Shown here one piece after another: positions 11,560-22,992 of a stretch of DNA of 64,000 nucleotides; the first letter of the stretch is position 1; each line of letters starts with the position of its first letter. Source of the stretch: Gnetum montanum (lineage: Eukaryota; Streptophyta; Gnetopsida; Gnetales; Gnetaceae); NCBI GenBank assembly GCA_015680685.1, contig MNCI01038211.1:327859-391858 (forward strand). Direction: 5' to 3'. A program made the position numbers and the translations under genes. The notes beneath the pieces were generated by a model. The model was given only the letters and a program-made list of their open reading frames with translations, ran no database searches and was not told the DNA's origin.

Positions 11560-13451
11560 AGAGTCACAGAAGGAGAACCAACTAGCATCGTTCTCCAAAT
11601 ATTTCCTCTTCCTCCTTATGATCATCAGTGAAATCCAACACTAAGGAATGAAGACTTAGAGACTATGACAGGGAAAGACATAGGGATCATAAGAGACATA
11701 AATATCAAAGAAGGTATCTTGATGAAGAAGAAGATGATTATGAACAATGAAGAGATAGGATCAGGCATGAAGAAAGAAAACAACACTATGAGCATCAAAG
11801 AGGTCGCAACTACAACAAAACCTATGAACTCGAAGATCATGAAGAACCCTTACTAGTCACTTGCAGCATGATTAACATTAGAGAAGCAGTGTATATCCTT
11901 ACCAAGCATGTAAGAATTAGTTGCATCATGTGATTAGACATGAATAACATTTCCAAATTTGAAGATCAATATAATGTGGATCCACAACATCATCTTCAAG
12001 CATTCCATGATGCCTATGCCCTTCAAAATATTGAGAATGATTGGTAGAAGTTAAAGTTGTTTCCTATGACTCTTATCAAGAAAATAGATAGTTGGTACTG
12101 ATCCTTAGAACTAGCATTGATCCAAAGATGGAGCATCATGCTAGAGCTCTTCAATGAAAAGTATCAAACCTATTAAATAGTGTTCAATTTAAGAAAAAAT
12201 CCAAGGATGAAAGCAATGGACACATGAATCCCTTGATGCAACAATGGATAGATACTATTTTCTACTACATAGATGCCTAGGCCATGGATTTTCACAAAGG
12301 GAATAACTAAGGCATATTATTGATGGGTTGAAGAAAAAAACTAGAGAAAATCTTAGGATATATGCCCAAGGTAGATGATCATAAATAACACCTCATCGAA
12401 TTCAAAGACAGAGAGACCAGGTGGCCAAAGAAGAAGAAGAATTAAGAAAGACGAAATCAACTGAAGAATACAACTGAGATCTGGTAATAAGTAAAAAAGA
12501 TGTTAGAATTTGCGATAGATAAGAAGATGAAAATTTAAAGGATTTCATTCAAAAGAAGACTCTACCTATCCAAAAATTAATTAATGACATTGCGACAAAG
12601 GTAGAGAAAATGTAGAAGTCTATAGATGAGAAATTCACTACTACACTTAAGATAGTGAAGAAGAAAATTGAACTAGCACTAAATAATAACTTGGAAAAGA
12701 AGAAAAGAAGAGATAACGGATGAGAGAATTACAAACTTGAAGGAAAAGTTGTTGTAGTTGAAGAATTAATAGACTCTAATTCAAAAGACAAAGAAGATGC
12801 AAAGTGTGTTAGTATGAACAACTTGAGGGATATTGTCCTATCATGGCCCACTTGCAAGAGTCTAGGACATATGCATTCAATCTAAAATTCATCAAGAAAA
12901 AAATCCCAAGATGACTACCCTATCTACAAGATAACTTTTAACAGCCTTATCAACTATCATACTATCCAAGTGGAGCTAATCCTCAACCACAAGAGTAATA
13001 CCAGTAGTAGTGGAAATAACTATAAGCATGGGGGATGCCACTATCGAGGTAGAAATATCCATATAGGAAACATGATCCTAATGGATATTACGTTCAATGT
13101 CCAATCTCTTTGGGAAATACTTTAGTCCATACTTCCTCTCACTACTATCCATTAGAGTATTATAGTCCCACTACTCCAAGAATGGATTCAAATCCCTACA
13201 CACCTCAACCATTAATACCATCACTAGTTATGCAAGAGGAATTGCCAACACAACTACAACAAAAGAATGCTACTAGGGTAGTAAATATGCAAGAGGATGT
13301 GATAATGAATGAACCAAAATCTAGAAAACATCCATTTTTTAGAATAAGTCCAGAAAAGGTTGAAATGATGGGAACCTCACCTACATTAACCTCATTTGCA
13401 CATACTTTTCAAGGAAATACCAATCTTCTACATTCTACAGATTTGAATTGA
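11560..13451 (+). pseudogene. gag remnant of element A
   Basis: An Arg/Asp/Glu/His-rich segment (about 11660-11850) precedes the capsid-like part at 11940-12300 (NISKF, then HHLQAFHDAYALQ with stops). The same blocks occur in the gag of element E (NNISKFKGDYN.., HYLQAFHDIYALQ), which confirms the reading. A nucleocapsid-like Cys cluster lies near 12795-12840 with a stop inside it. The clean end is 13110-13451 (113 codons, Pro/Ser/Thr/Gln-rich). It shares QQKN and KHPFFRI-type blocks with element E. Confidence 0.7.
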
Positions 13452-13469
13452 ACCATTGTCATGCTCACT

Positions 13470-13930
13470 CAAACTATCATACATTAGATCAAGGTAGGAA
13501 CACTTTCCAAGAAGAAAATAGATCTTGGAAGTCCCTTAATATATCTCCAAATAGTAGGTTATAAACCATGCAAAACTCTACTAGATTTTGGGTTAGGAGT
13601 AAACCTAATCTCATAGGATATGTACAAAGCCTAGAATATTCCTCCACTAAATGAGAGCAACATCCAATTAGAGCTTGCAAACTAGTCATTCACTATTCTA
13701 CTTGAATAGGTGGACATTGTCATTACCACCATAAGTGGCTAGTCTTATCTTGTTGACTTCTTAGTGATACATGTAAAGAAAAATAAGCGAGGATTTACTA
13801 TAATTATGGGAAAAGCATGGATTAGCATTGCAAACACTAAGCTAGAAATTAGAGACTTATCCTTGGAAATTTTTATCAAATATGAGGCCAAAATTATATA
13901 GAGATGCTGAGTTGCATGTATCACATACAA
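13470..13930 (+). pseudogene. Aspartic protease remnant of element A
   Basis: The active-site region reads LLDFGLGVNLIS at 13578-13613, the place of LLD.GA..N in plant gypsy proteases. The Ser/Thr-Gly of the catalytic triad is changed. Downstream FTIIMGKAWI matches the family's second conserved block. Several in-frame stops. Confidence 0.7.
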
Positions 13931-14379
13931 CGATAACAGATGCAATTGCGTGCAAAAAATCTAAGCCATCAAACAAGAAATCGACATAGCATGCAATCAA
14001 TGTGTAGAAGACATGTGTGTGTAGCAATGCCTAAATGCAATAGCCACTAAACAAGAAGGCACCCAATGATTGATTACTATCAAAGAGATAGAGTTTAAAA
14101 TGTACATGGCCTAATCAAATTATAAGTGCATATGTTGAAGAAGTTGATGAGTTAGAGTAGTTAAGGAAGAAACACCCCTATGTATACTCACATCAAGAAA
14201 AAGACATCAAGTGGAAACAACTAGAAATATTAGATAAGTATGAACCAAAACCTTTAGAATTGAAATCCCTACCAAATGTACAAGAATATGCCTTTTTAAA
14301 TAATAAGAATTTGGTAATTATTAATGCCAATCTTAAAAACGAACAAAAGAGAAGATTATTGGAAGTGATAAACAAATCA

Positions 14380-15160
14380 CCAATAGCATTTGCATAGTTC
14401 TATGATGAAATAATAGGTATTGATCCACACATATATCAACACCAAATATATTCTAATCCAACTATCAAACCATGCCATCAGCCTTAAAGAAGATTGAGTC
14501 CTAAACTTAAAGAAGTGGTAAAATAGTTATTAAAAGAAGGATTCATCCATTCAATAGCAGACATTGAATGGATTAATCCCTTGGTCATTTTTCCAAATAA
14601 AGGTGGTAAGTAGAGGGTTTGCATTAACTTCTGGTTGTTGAATTCAACAACATTCAAGAATCACTTTTTTCTACCATTTGTTGACCAAGTCCTTGACACC
14701 ATTATAGAACAATAGTACTATATTTTCCTCAATGGGTACAACAAGTATAATCAAATCCACATTAGAAAAGAATATTAAGAGAAGACCACATTCACTAGTC
14801 CATGGAGGACATTTGCCTATAAGCAAATGCCTTTTAGCTTATGTAATGCTACTACTACTTTCCAAAGACTAGTATTGAGCATCTTCCAAAAACATATTGG
14901 TAATGGAATAGAGGTATTCATGGATGATTTTCTCACTTATGGGCTAGATTTCAAACAAGCGTTGGACCAATTAGAGTAGGTTTTGAAAAGATATGTAGAA
15001 ACTATTTTAAAGCCCAATTGGCAAAAGAGTCATTTAATTGTCCAAGATGATATTGTTCTAGGACATAAAGTATCTTAAAAAGGAATAGAGGCAGATTCAG
15101 ATAAAATAAAAGTCATTCAAAATATCACTCATAGGCCATAGACTATTAAGGATGTCTAAT
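14380..15160 (+). pseudogene. Reverse transcriptase remnant of element A
   Basis: Readable blocks in order: RRLSPKLKEVVK, GFIHSIADIEWINPLV, PNKGGK, RVCINFWLLN, TTFTSPWRTFAYKQMPFSLC, TTFQRLVLSIF and the catalytic box FMDDF at 14917-14931. Stops interrupt it roughly every 20-60 codons. The wording around FMDDF matches non-chromovirus plant gypsy elements. Confidence 0.85.
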
Positions 15161-15299
15161 TATAGAAGATTCATTGAAAAATTTTCAAAGATAGTAAAGC
15201 CTCTAATAGAACTAACAAATAAAGATGCATCGTTCCAATGGAAAAAATAGCATGAGAAGGAATTCAAAACATTAAAGAAGAACCTAATTGAAGCACCAC

Positions 15300-15700
15300 T
15301 ACTTTGAGCTCTAGATTGGTCTAAGCCCTTTCACAATATGATAGATGCTTCAAATTACACATTGGACATAGTACTTACTTAGCTTGATGATCAAGAGAGA
15401 CCATTTTAAATATACTATGCCAATCGAAGAATCATGGGAGCATAACTCAACTACACCACTATAGAAAAGGAGCTTATTGATGTGGTGTATGCACTTGAAA
15501 AATTTAGACATTATGTGCTTGGATATCCTATTTACATCCATACGTAGCATAGTACCATTAGGTTTTTCATGAATAAACCAATGGTTAGTCCAAGGGTGAT
15601 ATGATGGCTCGTGATATTATAGGAGTTTGATATGACAATGATAGAAAAGAAAGAAATTGAAAATTTTGTATCTAATCATTTTTCAATACTAAGATGAGAA
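15300..15700 (+). pseudogene. RNase H remnant of element A
   Basis: Blocks LDWSKPFHNMIDASNYTLD, IYYANRRI, TTIEKELIDVVYALEKFRHY and ENFVSNHFSIL follow RT in the family order. Stop codons replace Gln or Trp in several places. Confidence 0.8.
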
Positions 15701-15919
15701 TCATAGGACCATGATGAACCATTATTAAATCAATTTCTTGATGAAATTTTTTTTACAAAGACAACAATGGTTATTAAATGAATAGACAAGTCCTAGATTA
15801 CTAATTACATGACTTATATCACTACACAAGAGCTTCTTGTTGAGTGTAATAAGAAAAAAAAGAAGGAACATTTCCTCCATAGAGTTAAAAAATACATGGA
15901 ATTAATGGAAATATTTACA

Positions 15920-16590
15920 AGATATGTGTTGATGGATTATTAAGATGGTGCATTCTAGAAGAGAGCCAACAAAGAATTCTACAAGATGCACATGAGGGAC
16001 CATGTGGTGGCCACTATTCAGGGTGTAGAACAACACTGAAGTTGATGATGGTAGGCTATTTTTGGCCTACCATATTCAGGGATGCAGACAAATTCACACA
16101 ATTGTGTAAACAATGCCAATGTGATGGAGGAGTAATAGCTAGAAATGAAGGTCCTCAATAATCGATATAGCCATTAGAGCCATTTGACATATGGGGAATT
16201 GATTTTATGGGACCCATCACACTGATGTCCAATGGAAAATCATACATTATAGTGATAGTTAATTATTGCACAAAGTGGATAGAAGCAGCTGTAACCAAAG
16301 ATTGTACAACTAAAATAGCTACTAAATCTTTCAACAACACATGGTAAACAGATTTGAAGTAACACGCATACTCATATTTGACAATGGAACACATTTAACA
16401 AGATCTACCTTTAAGAAGATAATGCCACAACTTGGGGTGAATCACAAATTAACCATGCCATACCATCCCCAAGAAAATGGTCAAGTAGAAGTGACTAATT
16501 GAGAAATCATTAGAATATTAACTAGAATAGTTAGTCAATTTAGAAAGGATTAGAACACTAAGCTGAAGGATGCTCTATGGGCATATAAGT
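15920..16590 (+). pseudogene. Integrase of element A, N-terminal and core part
   Basis: The zinc-binding part reads HEGPCGGHYSG and LCKQCQ. The catalytic core shows WGIDFMGP near 16190-16214, TKWIEA, DNGTHL at 16380 and ENGQVEVTN near 16473-16499. A frameshift lies near 16330. The sequence stops at ALWAYK (16590) because LARD-1 is inserted there, and it continues at 22424. Confidence 0.85.
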
Positions 16591-17157
16591 TGTGACATCC
16601 CATTTCCAAAAGTCATGGAAAACATCAAATATACATCATATTAGACATTATTCATAAGAAGATAATATAGCAAACATCAAATATATATAGCATTTGACAT
16701 TATGTGTAGATAAAATAGCCAAGAAAATGCAAAAGGAAAGAATGTGTTATTGATGTGAAATAGTGTATCTAGATCATGCTCTGAGAGTTTTTCTTATGAT
16801 TTTCTTCCTTCGACATCTATCCCTTAGAGATAATATAGCACTACCACCATAGTTAGGCCTACAATTGGTAAGAAGGGATGCTTAGTCCTCTTCTTGTCTT
16901 GCTTTACCAGCTCTTGTTACTCACCTTTTACCAACTCCATAAATCCATGCTAGCATGACCTCTAATGCTTGGGTATAAATTCCTTAGGTAAAACCCCCAA
17001 AGGTCACCTCAAGAGACACATCCATTATTATAATGGACCCTTTCAAGTCTAAATTACAACTACCCTTTCAAGTTTTGTTATGATAATGATAACACTTGTT
17101 ATGAAGAGACATTATCCTTGTTATGTAGTAGCACCATTTGGGAATGGGGACATTACA
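16591..17157 (+). repeat. 5' LTR of LARD-1
   Basis: 567 bp, TGTGACATCCC at the start and GGGGACATTACA at the end, which are inverted partners. Matches 21847-22418 and 62574-63147 along its whole length. Confidence 0.88.
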
Positions 17158-17589
17158 ATCTACCACATTTATGTTTCATTTTTCCTCAAATGAATCCATG
17201 GTCACTATCTTTTTCTAGCTCTAATACTTCTGTTATGATCCTATGATTTAATAATTTGATTTCTCCTTTGAACTTGAAGTTGTTTCTTGCTTATTTTGCA
17301 AATAAGACATATGTGAGAAAAATATATGAGAATTTAAATATTATTTTATTAATAATTACCTTATTTTCTAAGATAATGATAAGAGATGAATTAAAAATCT
17401 ATCAAGTACCATTCACTAGATCTAACCAAGGTCACACAAAGTGCAACTCATATCTGGTTAGCCGAGTGAAGGTAGGATAAATCCTTTACTCTCAACTTTT
17501 ATTACCTTAGATATTTTACTTATCAAATTAAAATATAAATTAAGCAATAAATAAAATTATGAAAATCATAAATAAAAGCAGTGTTAAGA
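17158..17589. other. Internal LARD-1 sequence, nothing recognised
   Basis: AT-rich, with no primer-binding site resembling tRNA-Met, Asp or Lys and no domain seen. Confidence 0.4.
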
Positions 17590-18700
17590 TACTTCCTGAT
17601 CTTGATCAACCTTAGGAATTAATGGAAGTAATTGCAGTTTTGTCATAAGTGGTGTATGATCAGATGGTCTTGTTCGGAATGGAAGGGCTTTATCTTGATT
17701 CTTCTCAATTTCTTCTTTAGAAATTAACTCTAGTAACTTAGTAACTTGGAATAATCAAAGATTGTACCAAATATAATGTAGGATCTCAATGAAGAATGTT
17801 GTTAACCCATCCTTATTAATCATAGCAGAGTAATTGGTAAACTATGGTTCTTGATGAGTACTATCCATCAACATCATTTGTTCATGAATTATAGGATCTA
17901 ATTTATCTATTGAAGATTCAAAGTAAGAAAAATATGCACTAGCCAATGGAAGTTCATGTTGAATTGAAGGAAACATATCCTTCAAATTAAGTTCATCTTT
18001 CAATGATTCTTTTAGACATCTATGTTTTAATAATTGATAAAAAATACTTCCAATTTTTGCATTGAAGTCTTCACAAAAGATAATTGGAACTGAATTGGTA
18101 TGCCTTAGGAATAATTCATTCTTCAAAATTTCCTCTATTTGCTTAATCAAGTATTCTCCTTGGCATAGTCTAATATCTGAACATGTTGATTTAACAATTA
18201 AATGTGTGTTAAGTACACATATACATCTTCCTAATAACTAGATTTTTAGTATCAATGCCAAGGCTATGCGAATTTTCTAAAATCTTGATTGTTCTTTCTT
18301 TTCCATCCTTTGAAGTTTTGGAATTTCAAAAATCATATCTTTTAAGCTTGATTCAAATACTTTTACTAATTCAAATTTGGCTTCTTTATAAGAGATTGTG
18401 CAACCATCCATGTTGTGATTTTTGCAATAGGCTAAGCTATATAGTTCAAAGGAAGAACTTCCACAAGAACCTTTTTTCTTATAAATAACTCTATATCCCA
18501 TCTTCTCCAAGTCTAGTTGAAATTGGTATAGGAATTTCCATGGTAAGACTTTTTGTAGGCATAAGACATTAGCATCCAAATTTTGTAACTCTGCTAAGAT
18601 GCATGGATATCGATACTCATGCCAATCCAAGGCCTATGGTGGACATAGCGAATGTTGTCTTTCATTGGCTAGGGATCTTGCAAGAACATTGTATGTTTGC
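17590..18700 (-). pseudogene. CCR4-like deadenylase (EEP nuclease) pseudogene, intron-less
   Basis: On the minus strand one frame gives the whole endonuclease/exonuclease/phosphatase domain: TYNVLARSLANERQHSLC, ALDWHEYRYPC, LDANVLCLQKV (18548-18565), NMDGCTISYKEAKFELV, VLNTHL (18199-18210), VPIIFCEDFNAKIGS (18061-18078), KLLELISKEE and PSDHTPLM (17656-17664). These are the ordered motifs of plant CCR4 homologues, which shorten mRNA poly(A) tails. About five in-frame stops break it. The metal-binding Glu of LQE is Lys, and the Gly of GDFN is Glu, so it cannot be active. No frameshift and no intron is visible over 1.1 kb, whereas plant CCR4 genes are intron-rich as far as I know. A reverse-transcribed mRNA copy is therefore likely. 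No poly(T) marks its 3' end. It lies antisense to the LTRs of LARD-1. Confidence 0.85.
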
Positions 18701-19680
18701 AAATTTCATTCTCCTTCTTGTATTCTCTCTTAGACCATTACTCTTTATGGGTATCATACACCTTTTCAAAATGAGATTATGACTCTCCATGTTGGTTGCA
18801 GGAGCAACTAATATACATCTTCTTAACTATTTTTGGTTCACCAACCGATTCATCAATTGATTTCCAACTAACCTTATTGGTAACAAGTAGCTATATTATC
18901 TAGAATCTTTAGCAACCTTCCTTTCTATCCACCTTAGAACATTGACTCTAGTAGTGTAACTAATGAAAAATTAGAGATTTAGGAAGCTAATACTATCTTA
19001 TCTATAAGGTTAAGTACTTAATATTAAGGCCCAAGCTAGTTTGAGGGGTTATGTTTGTAGGTTTTGACAATTAAATTTGTAGGCATAATTAGCTAATCTA
19101 TGTTATGGACTCTTAAGGCTTAGCTTAAGATATCATCAATTTTTTGGGTATCTAGATGGGAAATCTAACCTTACCACTGAATTTAGAAGGGTGGAAAATG
19201 TTGAAAATGACTATTCATATGTTAGAAATGGACCTTGTATGCCCAAGTTATGTTAAAAATAGAGACTTTGAAGGTCTTGAGGCACAATGTTGGGTGAGTA
19301 AAATTCATTTTTTAGAGCTTCATGGGGTAGATCTGACTTCACCATTTGTTTGGAAGGTTGAAATTTGTAAGATATGATCCTTTTTCCAATTAAAAATCCT
19401 TTCAAAGTCAAACATTATGGCTTTTGAGATCCAAAACCTTTGTCACAAAAAATGAGACTTCCTGAGAAGTCATCCATCCAAGTACTACTCCAAAACGAGC
19501 ATGCTTAATAGAAAAATTGTTATTTTCATTACTACTAAGGTGCCAAATTCCCTTTCTTAAAATTTTAAACTAATGTTCTTTTTAAATTTTGAACTCTCAA
19601 CCAATTGAAAAAAAAATTCAAATTCTCCATTGGTTGACAAAAACAATTTCCTATTACTAGGGGTAGGGGTAGGTATGGTG
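18701..19680. other. Internal LARD-1 sequence, nothing recognised
   Basis: No gene seen. Weak continuation of the CCR4-like copy upstream of 18700 cannot be followed with confidence. Confidence 0.4.
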
Positions 19681-19739
19681 GTAGTAGCCATGAGAGCATG
19701 GAAGTGGCAAGTAGGGCATGCAAGAAGAGTGGAAATGGT

Positions 19740-19985
19740 GCAGTTTCGCATGTGTGTTGTTAGGGCCTAAGTGACCCTCATTAGGTCTTGGGCAAGCCTT
19801 GCCAAGGCCTACACAACCCAAGTGGAAACTACACAAACCTCACTAGGGCCTATGCAACCATCACTAGGGCCTATGTAGGTTAGGTAGGGCCTACATGACC
19901 TAGTTGAGGCCTACATGGCCCTCACTAGGGCCTAGGAAACCCTTGCCTAGGCCTACGCGCTAGGGTGTACATGGCCTAGGCATCT
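19740..19985 (+). repeat. Degenerate CTAGGGCCTA minisatellite
   Basis: Repeated blocks of the type CACTAGGGCCTA(T/C)..A(A/T)G recur at irregular spacing of about 20-30 bases, in a local GC-rich island. Non-coding as far as I can see. Confidence 0.7.
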
Positions 19986-20042
19986 ATCTACACAGGTTAG
20001 TATAACATGATGATGGGAGAGGGTTTTGCTATAGTCACGCCA

Positions 20043-20525
20043 GAGGAGGTAATAATTCTCGACATCAGTGATGTTGGTAGTGCACTAGAGGGGATGACAA
20101 TTTTTAGCATGGGTGGTGTTCATAATGCTCTAGAGGGAACAAAAATTCCTAACATCAATGGTGTTCACAATGCTCCAAATCAGGTGATGGTTCCTTGTGC
20201 CAGTGATGTCCATGGTGTGTTGGAGAGGGTGATGATTTCTAGCACTAGTAGTGTTTACAGTGCACTAAAGGGGATGATGATTCTCAGCATAGGCGATGTT
20301 CACAGTGCGCCAAAGGAGATGATGATTCTTGGTACCAGTGATGTCTATGGTGTGCTGGAGGGGACAATAATTCTTGATGTCACTGGTGTCCATAGTGCTC
20401 CAAGGAGGATGATGATTCTTAGTGCTAAAGGTATCCATAGTACTTGGGAGGAGGAAATAATTTTCAGTGTTGGCAATGTCCATGAAGCATTAGAGGAGGT
20501 GATGATTTTGGTGTTAGTAGATAGT
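20043..20525 (+). repeat. 45-bp minisatellite, open as a 15-residue repeat
   Basis: About ten diverged copies of a 45-bp unit lie in one open frame (20007-20552, 181 codons), each giving a 15-residue block such as MMILSIGDVHSAPKE or MMILGTSDVYGVLEG. Conserved positions are the hydrophobic start and the (D/G)V(H/Y) pair. The frame is probably open because a 45-bp unit preserves frame and lacks stops. No known domain; translation is not supported. Confidence 0.8.
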
Positions 20526-20552
20526 GGGACTAGGAATAGCTACAACACATAA

Positions 20553-21846
20553 AGTAGGTGAGGGAGATGATGGTGTAGGATAAGGTATGGCATGGATAGT
20601 GCAACTCAACTTGCGGGTGGCCAACCACGATGTTGCATGGTTGGGCCTTACAGCTCTACCATGTAGTAGTGTGGTAGGCCTCACATTGTCATCGAGCTAG
20701 TCACAATGATGTGGCCATGCTAGCATTACAATGTGGATCAACCATGGGCCTTAGCTATTAGGGTTAGGACCATGACCCTAGAATTTTTTTTAAATTAATA
20801 ATAAAATAATTTTCAAATTGAGGGCTAGGTTTGAACCCATGACTTCCCACTTCTCATTTTTATTGACTTTTTATTATTATTGTATTTGATCACGCAAAAT
20901 AAGAAAATTTATACATCAATATCTCTAAAATTGTAAGTCCAATCATGATAAAATTTATACCATTGAAATTTTCTTGAGGAATACTATGCCTTGAACATGA
21001 TTTTGAGGTTCAAAAACCAAGTTAGGTTTTTAAGATTTTGAAGAGTCCAAACTAGCTTATTCTACCAAATAGAAATTCCTAGACTGATGTATGGATGATA
21101 TTGAGGACTTTTAAGATGAATTAGTTTCAATTATAATGATCTACTAATCTTTTGAAAAAAATGTAATACTTGTATCTTTATAATTTTTCAAGTTAAGAGG
21201 CATGTTATCTAGGATCATAATTATATCCTAGCAAGGTACTAAGGAGAAGCAAGACATGACAACATTACCCACCAAGTATTAGTTTTTCTATGGATCCCAT
21301 GATAATAGCCTTTATTAATTGAGTGAGGATGAACTAATATTTATTACTAGGTTATCTTCTTTAAACTTACCAATATCTTTACAATTTTTAAGTAAAAATA
21401 GGTACCACCAAGTTATAGGGGCTAGGTATTTTAGAGATACTAATTTTCAAACAAGACTAAATCAACTTAGGTCATGGTTACTAACCTTCTAGAAGGAATC
21501 TAACGATGACTTGAATCCATTACATTTTAATAATAATATAAGATGGGTAAGAGTTATCTAGATTATTTTTTTACCAATGTTTCTTGTAGGTGACGTACCT
21601 TAGAGAGAAGCATCATTAGATATCTTGATCATTGATATCCTTGAATAAATTTTGATTGGTGGGATTCATGTTGAACATGATACACTTCATGGTTCTTTTG
21701 TAGATGTGAAGATCATCTTGGTATATGACACATTTGGTGATGGTTTGTGGCTCTCCCCAAATCTTGGCTTCCATGGTTAATCATCAAGTTGTAGTCAATG
21801 CATGGCTCTAACTGGCCCTTAGTTCATGGTTTGCATCAATATTAAT
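20553..21846. other. Internal LARD-1 sequence, nothing recognised
   Basis: No gene or domain seen up to the 3' LTR, and no polypurine tract before 21847. Confidence 0.4.
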
Positions 21847-22418
21847 TATGTCATCTCATTTTTGGATGTCATAGAAAATATAAATTATATGTTATATTAG
21901 GAATTATGCATAAGAATATATACCAAATGTCAAAAATATGTAACATCTGACATTATGCGTAGATCAAATAATAGGGAAAATGTAGAAGGAAAGAGGAAAG
22001 ATTACTTTATTGATGTGGAATAGTGTATTTGGATCATGCTCTAAGATTGTTCCTTGGGGCTTTCTTTCTTTGACATCAATCCCTTAGAGACAATCTAGCA
22101 CTACCACCATGTTTAGTCCTACAATTAACCAGAAGGGATGGCCAATCCTCTTCCTGTCCCACTTCACTTGGCTCTCATTACTTGCCTCTTACTAGCTTTT
22201 CAACTCCATGCTAGCATGACCTCTTATGCTTGAGTATAAATGCCTTAGTTCAAGCCCCCAAAGATCACCTCAAGAGACATATTTGTTATTACAATGAATC
22301 CTTTTGGGTCTCAATTAAAACTACCCTTCTAGGTCTTGTTACAATAATGATAACACTTGTTATGAAAAGGCACCATCTTCATTATGTAGCAATACCATTT
22401 GGAAATGGGGATGTTACA
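21847..22418 (+). repeat. 3' LTR of LARD-1
   Basis: 572 bp. Starts TATGTCATCTC (decayed TGTGACATCCC) and ends GGGGATGTTACA. Same orientation and length class as the 5' LTR. Confidence 0.88.
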
Positions 22419-22423
22419 TAGGT

Positions 22424-22910
22424 CCAAATGGAAAATCCTAATAGGATTCTTTTCCTATGAGTTAATTTATGAAAAGTTTCCTATACTACCAATCCAAGCA
22501 AAGCTACAAATTTTAGCTACTACTAGTAAACTTGACCTAGACCTAAGCTTAGCTCAAAAGGAACATCTCATAAATCTTAACCTTTTATATAAAAATAGAT
22601 TTGTAGCTCTAATGAGTAATGAGGTACATAATAAATACTTGAAATTTAGGCATGATGCATGAATACAACAAATATCAATCTAACTAGATGATAAAGTCCT
22701 CTGTTACAATCCCAGTCATGTTCTACAAAAGACTAAGTTCCAAACCTTATGGAAAGGATCCTATGTCATCCATGCAACATATCAATTAGGTGTCTTGTAG
22801 ATCTATCACCCAACCAACCCACAAAACCTTATCCTAGTTAACATTCAATAAGTCAAACTATTCTATGAACATCCCAACTTCTCTATGAATTCTACCCTAT
22901 GTAACAAACC
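22424..22910 (+). pseudogene. Integrase of element A, C-terminal part
   Basis: Continues the integrase from 16590: WKILIGFFSYELIYEKFPI, then LDLDLSLAQKEHLINLN, FRHDA and later KTKFQTLWKGSYVIHATYQ. These match the GKx..PYELVYG and C-terminal tail of plant gypsy integrases. The joined order proves that LARD-1 is a later insertion. Confidence 0.85.
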
Positions 22911-22963
22911 ATCCTTAAAATGTTCCATCTTTTGCTTAATTGTTTTTAATAATAGTCATGGGA

Positions 22964-22992
22964 GGTCTAGTGTGACACTTAGGCACTAGACC
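22964..22992 (+). other. 9-bp stem hairpin followed by T-rich tract
   Basis: GGTCTAGTG (22964-22972) and CACTAGACC (22984-22992) are perfect inverted partners with an 11-base loop. TTTTTCTTTTC follows. It lies in the expected 3' non-coding part of element A. Confidence 0.6.

Larger units (their letters stand above)
16591..22418 (+). mobile_element. LARD-1: non-autonomous LTR element inserted in the integrase of element A
   Basis: Two direct LTRs (16591-17157 and 21847-22418) bound 4.7 kb without gag or pol. Flanks carry a near-identical 5-bp duplication, TAAGT (16586-16590) and TAGGT (22419-22423), and the host integrase frame joins across it. The internal part carries an antisense CCR4-like pseudogene (17590-18700) and two tandem-repeat zones. 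No clear primer site or polypurine tract is seen. Confidence 0.85.
9902..22992 (+). mobile_element. Ty3/gypsy retrotransposon A (Athila/Tat-like), decayed, with nested insertion
   Basis: Order on the plus strand is 5' LTR, tRNA-Asp-type primer site, gag, protease, RT, RNase H, integrase. Protease-RT-RNase H-integrase order marks Ty3/gypsy. The RT/integrase motifs and the primer site of the TGGCGCC type point to the Athila/Tat side rather than chromoviruses. Many in-frame stops and frameshifts make it dead. The integrase is split by LARD-1 (16591-22418) and resumes at 22424. I could not find its 3' LTR or a polypurine tract, so the right end is truncated or unrecognisable and the end given is approximate. 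Confidence 0.85.

Noticed and set aside
17590-18700. LINE endonuclease domain as the source of the EEP-like motifs
   Set aside because: The motif wording (YNVLARSLA, LCLQ, NTHL, DFN, SDH with plant CCR4-type spacers) fits CCR4 deadenylases, and no reverse transcriptase follows.
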